A stretch of DNA of 64,000 nucleotides from Streptomyces sp. H39-S7 (GCF_027158205.1 NZ_JAPVLU010000033.1:49481-113480); one strand, 5' to 3'; counted from the stretch's first letter, positions 15,794 to 24,491 are shown. Notes: a model not told the origin generated them from the sequence alone. A program made the numbers and translations.

Positions 15794-16801
15794 ATGGCTG
15801 TGACTGTTCGAGGCGGGGCGGCGGAATCCGACGATGTCGGGCTTGCCCTGTACCAGGCATTGCGTGATCAGGGGTCGTGCCCACCGGCTACGGCCGCGGC
15901 ACGTCTGGGTCTCTCCGCCACCGAGGCGGCGACCGGCTGGGCGGAGCTCCGGGAGCTGGGGCTGATCCGTGCCGGACGCAGCCCGGAGGAGGTCGACCCC
16001 GTGGATCCGGACACCGCGCTGATCAGCCTGCTGGACCGGCAGCGGGCCGCACTGCAGGCGCAGCGCGAGGAGCTGACGGCGATCGTCAGAGCGTCGGAGT
16101 CCTTGATGGAGCGCTACCGGCCCGCGGTCCAGCGGGACGCGGCCAAGGTCGAGGTCGAGATCATCACCGGCGACGGCCGCAAGCGGCAGATGGTCGGTGA
16201 CTACTACGCGACCCTCACCACCCGTTCGCGGTCCATGCATCCGGGGCCGCTGCCGCCGGCCGAGGTGCTGGCGGAGTCCCTGCAGGGCGACGCCGACATG
16301 GTCAAACGCGGTATCCGGGTGCAGGCGATCTACACCCAGGGCATCAACTCGGCGCCGCGGCAGCGCAAGTACCTCTCCGAGCTCGCCTCGGCGGGTGTGG
16401 AGGTCCGGCTGGCGCCCCAGGTCCCGCTGGACCTGAGCATCGGCGACCTGCACACCGCGATCCTCGCGGCCAACCCCGACAACCCGTCGGAGGCCGCTCT
16501 CCTGGTCCGCGGTACGGCGCTGGTCCGTACCTACAGCGCCCTCTACGAGGACTGCTGGTTGCGCTCGGTGCCGTACTCGACCAAAGTGGCTGACCGGTTC
16601 GACTCCGCGAGTGAGCTGACCGAGCAGCACCGCACTGCCATGCGCCTCCTGGCCAATGGGCTCACCGACGAGCGGATCGCCAGGAAACTGGGGATCTCAC
16701 TGCGTACGGTGAGCCGCCTGGTCTCCGAGGTCATGAGATACCTGCAGGCCGAGAGCCGGTTCCAGGCCGGCGTCCTCGCCGTCACTCATGGGTTCATCTG
16801 A
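15794..16801 (+). CDS. TrmB-like/LuxR-type transcriptional regulator 2
   Basis: This 335-residue paralogue of the regulator at 3143 has the same layout. The N-terminal helix-turn-helix-like segment (about 12-60, ATAAARLGLSATEAATGWAE) is followed by a helical linker and a PLD/TrmB-like middle part. The C-terminal LuxR-type HTH starts near residue 275 (AMRLLANGLTDERIARKLG, then ISLRTVSRLV) and the protein ends in a helix with ESRFQAG. GAGGGGG sits 6 nt before ATG 15794; upstream open frame to 15590 covers the promoter region and is rejected. It diverges from the biosynthetic operon and is followed 145 bp later by a secreted-peptide gene. It is probably a pathway-specific regulator. Confidence 0.86.
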   Translation: MAVTVRGGAAESDDVGLALYQALRDQGSCPPATAAARLGLSATEAATGWAELRELGLIRAGRSPEEVDPVDPDTALISLLDRQRAALQAQREELTAIVRASESLMERYRPAVQRDAAKVEVEIITGDGRKRQMVGDYYATLTTRSRSMHPGPLPPAEVLAESLQGDADMVKRGIRVQAIYTQGINSAPRQRKYLSELASAGVEVRLAPQVPLDLSIGDLHTAILAANPDNPSEAALLVRGTALVRTYSALYEDCWLRSVPYSTKVADRFDSASELTEQHRTAMRLLANGLTDERIARKLGISLRTVSRLVSEVMRYLQAESRFQAGVLAVTHGFI

Positions 16802-16946
16802 TCTCATGACCTTCCGATTCGCGCCATTGCGCACTTACGCACCTGCCCTAACTGGCCAGTTGCCGTCCATTTTTGGCACTCTGGCATTGCTACAAGGGCA
16901 TCCCGAACCCGTGAGCAATCTCCTGCCTTCCCAGACAAGGATCACG

Positions 16947-17147
16947 ATGTCGAGCATGCAGCACCTGACCAAGGTCACAGCGGTCGCAGCCCTGGTGCTC
17001 GCCCTTTCTTCAGTTGGCGGGACTGCCATGGCCGCGACGCACGACTCCACCAGCGAGTCGCAGCGCGCGCCACAGAGCACCGGCCAGGAGTTGTGGGCTC
17101 CGGCAGCAGCGCCCGCCATCTGGGTTCCCGCCTCGGCGAACGCCTGA
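16947..17147 (+). CDS. Small secreted peptide, 66 aa, unknown function
   Basis: This peptide has a clear signal sequence (MSSMQHLTKVTAVAALVLAL, then SSVGGTAMAA). The mature part is about 36 residues, ending ELWAPAAAPAIWVPASANA: Ala/Pro-rich with two tryptophans. AAGGA lies 5-6 nt before ATG 16947. It follows regulator 2 on the same strand and ends 23 bp before a very strong hairpin. Together with the peptide beside regulator 1 it forms a repeated arrangement of regulator plus tiny exported peptide. The two mature peptides are not obviously similar. No known family is recognised. Confidence 0.62.
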   Translation: MSSMQHLTKVTAVAALVLALSSVGGTAMAATHDSTSESQRAPQSTGQELWAPAAAPAIWVPASANA

Positions 17148-17170
17148 CAACAGACCTTCCCCCCTCCCCC

Positions 17171-17217
17171 ACAGCGCTGTACGGTTCGCGGTTACGCCGC
17201 GGGCCGTACAGCGCTGT
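17171..17217. terminator. Long two-tier hairpin after the peptide gene
   Basis: A perfect 14-bp stem (ACAGCGCTGTACGG at 17171-17184 with CCGTACAGCGCTGT at 17204-17217) encloses a second 5-bp stem (CGCGG/CCGCG). It begins 23 bp after the peptide stop codon and probably ends the regulator 2/peptide transcript. It may also stop readthrough from the convergent gene at 17381. Each outer arm contains the self-palindrome ACAGCGCTGT. Confidence 0.75.
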
Positions 17218-17380
17218 CTGCGTCCAAACGGTTTTCGGCCAGAGAATGGTGCTTTTCAGCCACTCGGCACCGCATCTTTTCAGCCTTTTTTCTGCCCGCC
17301 CCCGGCCTGCCCCCGGACCGTTCCCGGGCCGCCTTCGGGCGCCCGAGTGGCCCGGCGATCCGCCGGGCCCGTAGGGAGCG

Positions 17381-18157
17381 TCAGCCCGTGAGGCGGTCGC
17401 GGCCCAGCGTCTGCAGAACGTCCTCCTGGGCGTAGAAGACCTGCCGGCCGTCCCGCTTGCGCCGCCACTGGTGCTCGTTGGCGAGCCAGTAGACCGTGCC
17501 TGCGGGAATCCGCCAGGCCGAGGAGATCTCCCGGGCACTGAGCCCGGGCGGGACGCCGTCGCCGGCCCGGCCGCGGTACAGAGCGCGCCAGCGCTCCGGC
17601 GGCCAGACATGCGCGCGGTCCTTATCGCACTCCACAGCCGGGGGAAGCGTGGAGCCGGGCTCGCGGACGACGGCGGTGAGGCGACCCCGGCAGGACTGCA
17701 CGATGCAGGGGCCGACGGGGATGCGGCGCTCCAGACGGGGTCTGGCGATCTTCATGCAACGGCGGACGAGTGCGTCGAACTCCGCCGCGGCGTCCTCGGC
17801 CGCGGGATGGACGGCCAGCCATGCCAGATGGCGTCGTAGGAATGCGGCGAGGGCCGGCACCGTCCGCAGGGGGAGGCGGACGGTGCGGCCCTCGACTATC
17901 AGATCGGCCCAGGAGGCGAGGGTGCCTCGGATGTCGGCGCGCGCATCGACAGCCGGCCCGTTCAGCGGGATGCCGGGCCGGCCACCTGCGGTGACACGGT
18001 CGCCACCGTCCACAGCCGGAACGAGCGCAGCCTCCAACTCGCCATATACCCGGGGAAGCAAGGCGAGTTGCCGATCCAACCGCTCCTGGCAAGGGAGGCA
18101 CAGCGCAGGATCCGTGTCCACGCAAAGATGCCCGGTACGGAATTCGCTCTCCTGCAC
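17381..18157 (-). CDS. Conserved Streptomyces protein with Cys pairs and MerR-like C-terminal HTH
   Basis: This is a 258-residue protein. The N-terminus has CLPCQERLDRQLALLP, and a second Cys region GPCIVQSCRGRL occurs mid-protein, suggesting structural metal sites. The C-terminal segment (SAREISSAWRIPAGTVYWLANEHQ) looks like an excisionase/MerR-type helix-turn-helix. It resembles a family common in Streptomyces that I recall annotated as OvmZ-like; this is recollection, not a search. The start is GTG 18157. It lies alone between the biosynthetic locus and the core-like region, so it may mark the border of the insert. A DNA-binding role is likely; targets are unknown. Confidence 0.75.
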   Translation of the reverse strand: MQESEFRTGHLCVDTDPALCLPCQERLDRQLALLPRVYGELEAALVPAVDGGDRVTAGGRPGIPLNGPAVDARADIRGTLASWADLIVEGRTVRLPLRTVPALAAFLRRHLAWLAVHPAAEDAAAEFDALVRRCMKIARPRLERRIPVGPCIVQSCRGRLTAVVREPGSTLPPAVECDKDRAHVWPPERWRALYRGRAGDGVPPGLSAREISSAWRIPAGTVYWLANEHQWRRKRDGRQVFYAQEDVLQTLGRDRLTG

Positions 18158-18293
18158 TCCGCTGTCCCTTCCTCGCCGAGGCGGTAAGAAGAGAAAACCA
18201 GCAGAGCGACCACCCCGACAATGACATGCAACCTGCCGGATCGCGCCATGGCGTGGCCTCGCCCTTAGGGGGCTCAGCTGCGATCTTGCGAGG

Positions 18294-18782
18294 TCAAGCG
18301 GGCAGCACGGCCTCGATGGCTTCGACCAGCTCAGGGGCCTCGGGCTCGGTGCGCGGCCGGAACCTGGCGGCCACTTCGCCGTCCGGGCCGACCAGGAACT
18401 TCTCGAAGTTCCACTGCACGTCCCCGGCCTCGCCCTCGGCGTCCTTCGTCCGCGTCAGCTCGGTGTACAGCGGGTGCCGGTCCTCGCCGTTCACGTCGGC
18501 CTTCTCGAGGAGCGGGAAGCTCACGCCGTAACTGGTGGAGCAGAAGGTCTGGATCTCCTCCGCGCTGCCGGGCTCCTGGCCGGCGAACTGGTTGCTGGGC
18601 ACCCCGAGCACGGTGAAACCGCGCTCCGCGTACCGCTGCTGGAGCCGCTCCAGCCCCTCGTACTGCGGCGTGAGACCGCACTTGGAGGCGACGTTGACGA
18701 TGAGCAGCGCCTTGCCGCGCTGGTCCGCCAGCGAGGCGGGCTCGCCGGAGAGGGTGCGCAGCGGGATGTCGTACAGGCTCAC
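18294..18782 (-). CDS. Glutathione peroxidase-family thiol peroxidase
   Basis: This 162-residue peroxidase has the catalytic cysteine motif NVASKCGLTPQY (Cys rather than selenocysteine), the GVPSNQFAGQEPGS motif with the catalytic Gln, and WNFEKFLVGPDG with the Trp/Asn. These match the GPx active-site tetrad. Length is typical. Actinobacteria lack glutathione, so the reductant is probably thioredoxin or mycothiol-linked. It is cytoplasmic, as no signal peptide is seen. It sits 31 bp upstream of the pentapeptide-repeat gene stop, on the same strand. Confidence 0.92.
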   Translation of the reverse strand: MSLYDIPLRTLSGEPASLADQRGKALLIVNVASKCGLTPQYEGLERLQQRYAERGFTVLGVPSNQFAGQEPGSAEEIQTFCSTSYGVSFPLLEKADVNGEDRHPLYTELTRTKDAEGEAGDVQWNFEKFLVGPDGEVAARFRPRTEPEAPELVEAIEAVLPA

Positions 18783-18813
18783 AGGGGTCTCCTACTGTCC
18801 TTGGGTGCTGGGG

Positions 18814-19497
18814 CTACTGGTCCTTGACGGTGATGCCGAGGGTCTGGGCGAGGGCCGGGGCCAGGTCGAAGAGCTGGAGGGTGGTGATGAGGGCACCCTT
18901 GAGCGATTCGTGGCCGTCGGCGAGTTCGAGGGTGGTGGCGCCGCGCAGGTCGGCCTTCTTCAACGTGGCGCGGGCGAGGTGGACGCGCTCCAGCCGGGTG
19001 CCGGGGAAGGTCACCCCGGTGAGCTTGGCGCCGCCGAAGTCGACGTCGCGCAGCACGCAGTCCTCGAAGACCACGTCGTGCAGCGTGGTGGCCCGCAGGT
19101 TCACCGAGTCGAACTTGCACTGGCGGAACACAACCCTCCGCAGCACCGAGCCGTACGCCTCGATGCCCGCCAGGGCGCAGGCGGTGAAGGTGGTGTCGAG
19201 CCAGGAGGACTCGGCGAGCGCCGTGCCGGTGAAGCGGGTGCCCTGCGCCCAGACGTCGTTGAAGCGGGCGCCGCGCAGCGGGGTGCCGGTGAAGCCGCAG
19301 TCCGTGATGGCGCACTCGAGGAAGTGCGCCCCCGAGGCCTTCTCGTCCTCGAAGGCGAGCCGGTCGAAGTGCACGGTGTCGTACCGCTCGTCGACCTCCA
19401 GGCCGCCCTCGTGCGGGCGCAGCAGGTCGGCGAAGGGCAGGTCGGCAAGCTCCTCGGGTGGTGTCACAGCACGCAGCCTACGTCCCGGCCACGACAT
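18814..19497 (-). CDS. Pentapeptide-repeat protein
   Basis: This is a protein of about 227 residues. Its middle and C-terminal parts consist of A(D/N)LXX-like repeats, for example ARFNDVWAQGTRFTGTALAE and FDSVNLRATTLHDVVFEDC, which form a right-handed quadrilateral beta-helix. Some relatives mimic DNA and protect gyrase; most are uncharacterised. ATG 19497 is used, but GTG 19467 is equally possible because the first ten residues are basic and atypical. It is divergent from the FtsW/RodA gene, with a 66-bp gap. A longer frame to 20904 is an antisense shadow of that gene. Confidence 0.85.
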   Translation of the reverse strand: MSWPGRRLRAVTPPEELADLPFADLLRPHEGGLEVDERYDTVHFDRLAFEDEKASGAHFLECAITDCGFTGTPLRGARFNDVWAQGTRFTGTALAESSWLDTTFTACALAGIEAYGSVLRRVVFRQCKFDSVNLRATTLHDVVFEDCVLRDVDFGGAKLTGVTFPGTRLERVHLARATLKKADLRGATTLELADGHESLKGALITTLQLFDLAPALAQTLGITVKDQ

Positions 19498-19563
19498 CGG
19501 GGCGCGCGGTGCCCATGAGTCACATAAGGGACATCTGCCCCGTTGCTTGCTACGTTGCAGCCC

Positions 19564-20919
19564 ATGAGCGCAACGATCACCGACGCTCCCCCGCCCCTCG
19601 TCCTGCTGCCGAAGCGGCGCGGCGTCGAGCTCTCCCTGCTGGTCGGTGCGGTCCTCATCTCGGTCTACGGCTACGCCGAGGTGGGGCTGGCCAAGAGCGG
19701 CGCCGTGCCGCCCGACGCGGCGGGGTACGGAGCCGGGCTCGGCATCCTGGCGCTGCTCGCCCATGCCGCGGTCAGGGCCCGCGCCCCCTACGCGGACCCG
19801 CTGCTGCTCCCGATCGCCGTCCTGCTCAACGGGGTCGGGCTGGTCTTCATCTACCGGCTCGACCTGGAACCGGTGCTCGGTCCCGAGGGCGCTCCCACCC
19901 AGCTCGTCTGGTCGACGCTGGGCATCGGGCTGTGCATCGCGGTGGTCCTGGTGCTGCGCGACCACCGGGTGCTGTCGCGCTACGCGTACCTCTGCTGCGC
20001 CGCCGCCCTGTTCCTCATGGTCGTCCCGATCTCCTTCCCCGCGATCAACGGCGCCAAGATCTGGATCCGGGTCGCCGGCTTCTCGATCCAGCCGGGCGAG
20101 TTCGCCAAGATCCTGCTCGCGCTGTTCTTCGCCGCGTACCTCGCCACCAGCCGCGAAGCCCTGGCGTACGCCGGCCGCAGGTTCTGGAAGGTGCAGCTGC
20201 CCACCGGCCGGGTGCTCGGCCCGATCGTGACGATCTGGCTGCTCAGCGTCGGCCTGCTGATCGTGGAGCGGGACCTGGGCACCTCGCTGCTCTTCTTCGG
20301 GCTCTTCGTAGTGATGCTGTACGTCGCGACCGGCCGGACCGGCTGGATCGCGGTGGGGCTGCTGCTGTCGGCGCTCGGCGCCTTCGCCGTCGGCACGGTG
20401 GAACCGCACGTCCACGCGCGCGTGGAGGACTGGCTGAGCCCGTTCGCCAGTATCGAGGCGGGAGAGGGGCCCAACCAGCTCGCCCAGTCGCTCTTCGCCT
20501 TCGGCGCCGGCGGCATGCTCGGCACCGGGCTCGGTCAGGGCCACTCGTACCTGATCGGCTTCGCCGCCAAGTCCGACTTCATCCTCTCCACGGTGGGCGA
20601 GGAGCTGGGCATGGCGGGGCTGACGGTGCTCCTGGTGCTCTACGCGCTGCTGGTGGCCCGCGGTTACCGGGCGGGGCTGACGCTGCGCGACCCGTTCGGA
20701 CGGCTGCTGGCGATCGGCCTCGCCTCGATCCTGGCGCTGCAGGTCTTCGTGATCGCGGGCGGGGTGATGGACCTGATCCCGCTCACCGGCATGGCGATGC
20801 CGTTCCTCGCCCAGGGCGGGTCGTCCGTCGTCACCAACTGGATCATCGTCGCGCTGCTGATCCGGCTCAGCGACAGCGCGCGCCGCCCGCTGCCGGACGA
20901 GCACGAGGACACCCCATGA
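19564..20919 (+). CDS. SEDS-family peptidoglycan glycosyltransferase (FtsW/RodA/SpoVE)
   Basis: This 451-residue membrane protein has about ten hydrophobic segments. SEDS landmarks are GAKIWIRVAGFSIQPGEFAK (large cytoplasmic/periplasmic motif), ERDLGTSLLFFG and the C-terminal LIPLTGMAMPFLAQGGSS. SEDS proteins polymerise glycan strands from lipid II at the membrane. ATG 19564 (MSATITDAP) is chosen over the upstream start at 19543. Its stop overlaps the start of a class B penicillin-binding protein (ATGA), the usual SEDS-bPBP partnership. No pknA/pknB/pstP genes are next to it, so this is not the canonical rodA-pbpA operon but a second pair. Confidence 0.92.
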   Translation: MSATITDAPPPLVLLPKRRGVELSLLVGAVLISVYGYAEVGLAKSGAVPPDAAGYGAGLGILALLAHAAVRARAPYADPLLLPIAVLLNGVGLVFIYRLDLEPVLGPEGAPTQLVWSTLGIGLCIAVVLVLRDHRVLSRYAYLCCAAALFLMVVPISFPAINGAKIWIRVAGFSIQPGEFAKILLALFFAAYLATSREALAYAGRRFWKVQLPTGRVLGPIVTIWLLSVGLLIVERDLGTSLLFFGLFVVMLYVATGRTGWIAVGLLLSALGAFAVGTVEPHVHARVEDWLSPFASIEAGEGPNQLAQSLFAFGAGGMLGTGLGQGHSYLIGFAAKSDFILSTVGEELGMAGLTVLLVLYALLVARGYRAGLTLRDPFGRLLAIGLASILALQVFVIAGGVMDLIPLTGMAMPFLAQGGSSVVTNWIIVALLIRLSDSARRPLPDEHEDTP

Positions 20920-22367
20920 TCCGCTACATCCGGCGGGCCGCCGCCTGCTCCCTGGTCCTGCTGGTCGCGCTGCTGCTCAACACCGGCCGGGTCCAGGTCT
21001 TCCAGGCCGACGCGTACAACGCCAACCCGGCCAACCGGCGGGCCCTGATCGCCCGCTGGGACCAGCCGCGCGGCGACATCCTCGTCGCGGGCAGGCCCGT
21101 CACCGGCTCGCGGACGACCGGCGACCAGCTGACGTACCTGCGCACTTATGCCCAGGGGCCGCTGTACGCGCCCGTCACCGGCTTCGCGTCGCAGGTGTAC
21201 GGGACGAGGCTGCTGGAGGGCACCGCGGACGGCGTGCTGTCCGGCGCCGACCCGCAACTGGCCTCGCTCCCGCTGTGGAACGAGATCACCCGCGCCCGGC
21301 AGCGGGGCGGCGACGTCCACACCACGATCAACCCCGCCGCCCAGCAGGCCGCCTTCACCGGGCTCGGTGACCGCACGGGCGCCGTCGCCGCGCTCGACCC
21401 GACCACCGGCCGGATCCTGGCGCTGGTCTCCACGCCCTCCTACGACCCCTCGGGCATCACCGGGACCGGTCGGGCCGTGGGCGCGGAGTGGGTCCGGCTG
21501 ACCACCGATCCCGAGCAGCCGATGCTGGACCGGGCGATCCGCCAGACGTACCCGCCGGGCTCCACCTTCAAGGTGGTCACCGCCGCCGCGGCCCTGGAGA
21601 CCGGCAAGGTCACCGACCCGAGGGCCCGCACCGACTCCCCCGAGCCCTACACGCTGCCCGGCACCACCACCCGGCTGGAGAACGAGGCGGCGGGCTGCGC
21701 CGACGCCGGGCTGCTCGTCGCGTTCACCGTCTCGTGCAACACGGTCTTCGCGAAGCTCGGCGTGGACATCGGGCTGCGGGGCATGGTCCGGCAGGCGCAG
21801 GCGTTCGGCTTCAACGACCGCGGGCTGCGGGTCCCGCCGAGCGTCGCACCGAGCAACTTCGACACCACGATGGGCCCCGACCAGGTCGCCCTCTCCTCCA
21901 TCGGCCAGTACGACACCACCGCGACCCCGCTGCAGATGGCGATGGTCGCGGCGGCGGTGGCCAACGGCGGCGAGCTGATGTCCCCGTACCTCGTCGACCG
22001 GATCACCAACTCCCACGGCGTCACGGTCTCGGCAGCCTCCGGACGGCTGCTGCACCAGGCCGTCAGCTACGGCACCGCCGCGCGGCTCCGGCAGATGATG
22101 GAGGCGGTCGTCACCGAGGGCACCGGCACCAACGCCGCCATCCCCGGCGTCACCGTCGGCGGCAAGACCGGCACCGCCCAGCACGGCGTCGGCAACAAGG
22201 GCATGCCCTACGCCTGGTTCATCTCCTACGCCAAGGCCGCCGGCGGCCGGCCGGCCGTCGCGGTGGCCGTCGTTGTCGAGGACGCCGAGGCCGTCCGTGC
22301 CGACATCTCCGGCGGCGGCAGCGCGGCCCCCATCGCCCGCGACGTCATGCGGGCCGTCCTGGGCTGA
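20916..22367 (+). CDS. Class B penicillin-binding protein (transpeptidase)
   Basis: This is a 483-residue single-pass membrane protein. An N-terminal anchor (about 10-22, CSLVLLVALLLNTGRV) is followed by a short pedestal domain and a transpeptidase domain. The three catalytic motifs are present: PPGSTFK (SxxK), VSCNTVF (SxN) and GGKTGTAQ (KTG). The size is close to PbpA of actinobacteria. It cross-links peptidoglycan with the cognate SEDS polymerase encoded just upstream, with which it overlaps by 4 nt. It faces the polysaccharide deacetylase gene convergently across a 36-bp gap with a small CCCC-TGA-GGGG hairpin. Confidence 0.93.
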   Translation: MIRYIRRAAACSLVLLVALLLNTGRVQVFQADAYNANPANRRALIARWDQPRGDILVAGRPVTGSRTTGDQLTYLRTYAQGPLYAPVTGFASQVYGTRLLEGTADGVLSGADPQLASLPLWNEITRARQRGGDVHTTINPAAQQAAFTGLGDRTGAVAALDPTTGRILALVSTPSYDPSGITGTGRAVGAEWVRLTTDPEQPMLDRAIRQTYPPGSTFKVVTAAAALETGKVTDPRARTDSPEPYTLPGTTTRLENEAAGCADAGLLVAFTVSCNTVFAKLGVDIGLRGMVRQAQAFGFNDRGLRVPPSVAPSNFDTTMGPDQVALSSIGQYDTTATPLQMAMVAAAVANGGELMSPYLVDRITNSHGVTVSAASGRLLHQAVSYGTAARLRQMMEAVVTEGTGTNAAIPGVTVGGKTGTAQHGVGNKGMPYAWFISYAKAAGGRPAVAVAVVVEDAEAVRADISGGGSAAPIARDVMRAVLG

Positions 22368-22403
22368 CCGGCTCCGACGACACCCCTGAGGGGCGTTCCG
22401 GCC

Positions 22404-23168
22404 CTAGTAGATCTTCGGGAAGCTGAACGTGTAGCCCTGCTGCTTCAGCCACGGGAGCACCTTCTCCAGGGCCGCGACCGTCTGGTCGCGCTTCCCGCCG
22501 CCGTCGTGGAAGAGGAGGGTCGGGCCACCCGCCACCTCGTGCTTGACGGTGCTCACGATGGCGCCGACACCCGGCTTCTCGAAGTCCTTGGAGTCCACGT
22601 TCCAGCCGAGCGGCCGCATCCCGTGCGCCGCCGCGAGCTTGCGGTTGAAGGGGGTGAAAGCACCGCCCGGGGCCCGCCAGTACTGCACCTTCACGCCGCC
22701 CGCCGCCTGCTCGATCATCCGCTGCGCGTCGAGGATCTCCTGGCTCTGGTACGCCTCGGACTTCTTGTCCATCCCCGTGTCGTGCGTCATCGAGTGGTCG
22801 CAGAGCCGGTGCCCGGCCGCGAGGATCTCCTTGATGAGGTCGGGGTGGGCCTTCGCCTGCGGACCGACCACGCAGAAGACGGCCTTCACGTCGTTCTGCT
22901 TCAGCACCTCGAGCACCTTCGGCGTCCAGGTCGGGTCGGGTCCGTCGTCGATGGTGATGTTGACGGCCTTGCCGCCGCTCTCCGGCATGTGCACGATCTC
23001 GATCGGCACCGGCCGGGTGGGCTTCGCGTCCACCGCCGGCTTGGACTCCTTCGCCTGCGCCTTGTTGTAGCCGGACACCGCCAGCGCCCCGGCTATCGCG
23101 GCTATCAGGGCGATGACCGATGCCACGGTTATCGCTATGTTCCGCTGGCTCGCGGTGAGTCGTGCCAT
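22404..23168 (-). CDS. Secreted/membrane-anchored polysaccharide deacetylase (NodB, CE4)
   Basis: This 254-residue protein has an N-terminal membrane segment (about 12-32, ITVASVIALIAAIAGALAV) and a NodB domain. CE4 motifs visible are ITIDDGPD (catalytic Asp and metal Asp), DHSMTHD (metal His pair), YWRAPGGAF and LLFHDGGG. The family removes acetyl groups from chitin, peptidoglycan or xylan. Given the nearby PBP and CapA genes, cell-wall modification is likely. ATG 23168 starts MARLTASQRN. The C-terminus ends FSFPKIY, complete for the family. Confidence 0.92.
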   Translation of the reverse strand: MARLTASQRNIAITVASVIALIAAIAGALAVSGYNKAQAKESKPAVDAKPTRPVPIEIVHMPESGGKAVNITIDDGPDPTWTPKVLEVLKQNDVKAVFCVVGPQAKAHPDLIKEILAAGHRLCDHSMTHDTGMDKKSEAYQSQEILDAQRMIEQAAGGVKVQYWRAPGGAFTPFNRKLAAAHGMRPLGWNVDSKDFEKPGVGAIVSTVKHEVAGGPTLLFHDGGGKRDQTVAALEKVLPWLKQQGYTFSFPKIY

Positions 23169-23274
23169 GGGTTGAGTCCCCTTCTCTCGTCGCGTCGCAG
23201 CACGGCAGGACTGAACACACAGCCAAACCCCCGCACATCTGCAGTGATAGATGCCGGTGACAGCGCGCCGGTTC

Positions 23275-24414
23275 CTACTTCTTCGGCGCCGCTGTCAATC
23301 CGGTGCACGCACGCAGCCCGGCACGGCGGTCGTTGATGCGCTTCGCCGCCGCGCCCTCCTGGGGCACGGGCACACCGCGCTGGTCCACGAAGCCCGGGGC
23401 GAAGCGTTCGCCGGCCACCTTCCCCTTGGCGATCGTCAGGGTGGTGATGCCGGTGTCGTTGGAGTTCGGGTAGGGCGAGGTGCCGTACCAGAGCAGATTG
23501 CCCATCCCGTAGGCGACGTAGGTCTGCCGCATCATCCCGGAGCCCAGCATCACGTGGGCGTGCGTGCCGACGACCGCGGTCGCCCCGGCCGCCGCCAGCT
23601 TGGCCGCGATGGACTTCTGCTCAGGACCCGGGCAGGACTGCCCCTCGGTGCCCCAGTGCAGATAGACGACCACGACGTCGGCCTTCTTCCTGGCCGCCTT
23701 GACGGCCGCCACCAGCTTCGTCGCCTCCAGCGCCGAGGCGATGCCCGGCTTGGTGGCCGTGGCGCGCCAGTTCTGGTTGGTGATGTCCTGCACCTGGCTG
23801 GCCGCGAGGACGGCGAGCCGCACGCCGCGGATCGTCTTCAGGTACGGGCGGTAGGCCTCGGCCTGGGTCGCGCCGATGCCGACGACCGGGATCGGGGCGT
23901 CCTTGACCGCGGCGAGGGTGTCCGTCAGCCCCTGCGCGCCGTAGTCGACGGCGTGGTTGTTCGCCATCGAGACCGCGTCCACGCCCGACTTCTTGAGCAC
24001 GTCGAGCGCGCCGGCGGGTGTCCTGAAGTGGTACGTCTTGGGCTGCGGGGTGCCCCGGGTGGTGATCGCAGTCTCCAGGTTGACCATGGAGAAGTCGGCC
24101 GCCGCCAGGGTCTTGGAGAGCGGTCCGATCGCCGGCTCCGTCATCCCGTTGGTCAGCCGGGGCTGCGTGCGCTCCGTGAAGTGCACGTCACCCCCGAACG
24201 CGAGGGTGATCGTCCCCGGCGCCGCCGGAGCCTTCGCCTCCGGCGCCACCGAGCCCTCCGGCACGCCGTCCGCCGGCGCGGTGGGCGCGCCGGAGATCGG
24301 CGCCAGCACCTCGGGCGACGGCGTCGAGCCGGATCCACAGGCGGCGCTGAGGGTCAGCAGTGCGAGCCCCAGCGCCATACGTATGCGCCGTCGCGCTCTC
24401 GGTCCTTCAAGCAT
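23275..24414 (-). CDS. CapA/PgsA-family poly-gamma-glutamate-type phosphatase-fold lipoprotein
   Basis: This is a 379-residue exported protein. A basic N-terminus and hydrophobic core lead to LSAAC (Cys26), a lipobox-like site with Leu one place further out than usual. After a Pro/Ala-rich linker (about 30-65) comes a CapA domain with LAFGGDVHFTE, VNLETAIT, SMANNHAVDYG, YLHWGTEG and GTHAHV, the metal-binding motifs of this metallophosphoesterase-like fold. CapA proteins take part in poly-gamma-glutamate export or capsule work in bacilli. In Streptomyces the substrate is unknown. It lies in a row of cell-envelope genes. Confidence 0.88.
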   Translation of the reverse strand: MLEGPRARRRIRMALGLALLTLSAACGSGSTPSPEVLAPISGAPTAPADGVPEGSVAPEAKAPAAPGTITLAFGGDVHFTERTQPRLTNGMTEPAIGPLSKTLAAADFSMVNLETAITTRGTPQPKTYHFRTPAGALDVLKKSGVDAVSMANNHAVDYGAQGLTDTLAAVKDAPIPVVGIGATQAEAYRPYLKTIRGVRLAVLAASQVQDITNQNWRATATKPGIASALEATKLVAAVKAARKKADVVVVYLHWGTEGQSCPGPEQKSIAAKLAAAGATAVVGTHAHVMLGSGMMRQTYVAYGMGNLLWYGTSPYPNSNDTGITTLTIAKGKVAGERFAPGFVDQRGVPVPQEGAAAKRINDRRAGLRACTGLTAAPKK

Positions 24415-24491
24415 CGAGCAAGCGTACGACTCCCGAGCGGGTGTTTACGCCGCCCCGGAGAAGTCCGAAAAGGGGAATCAGACGGTCCGAT

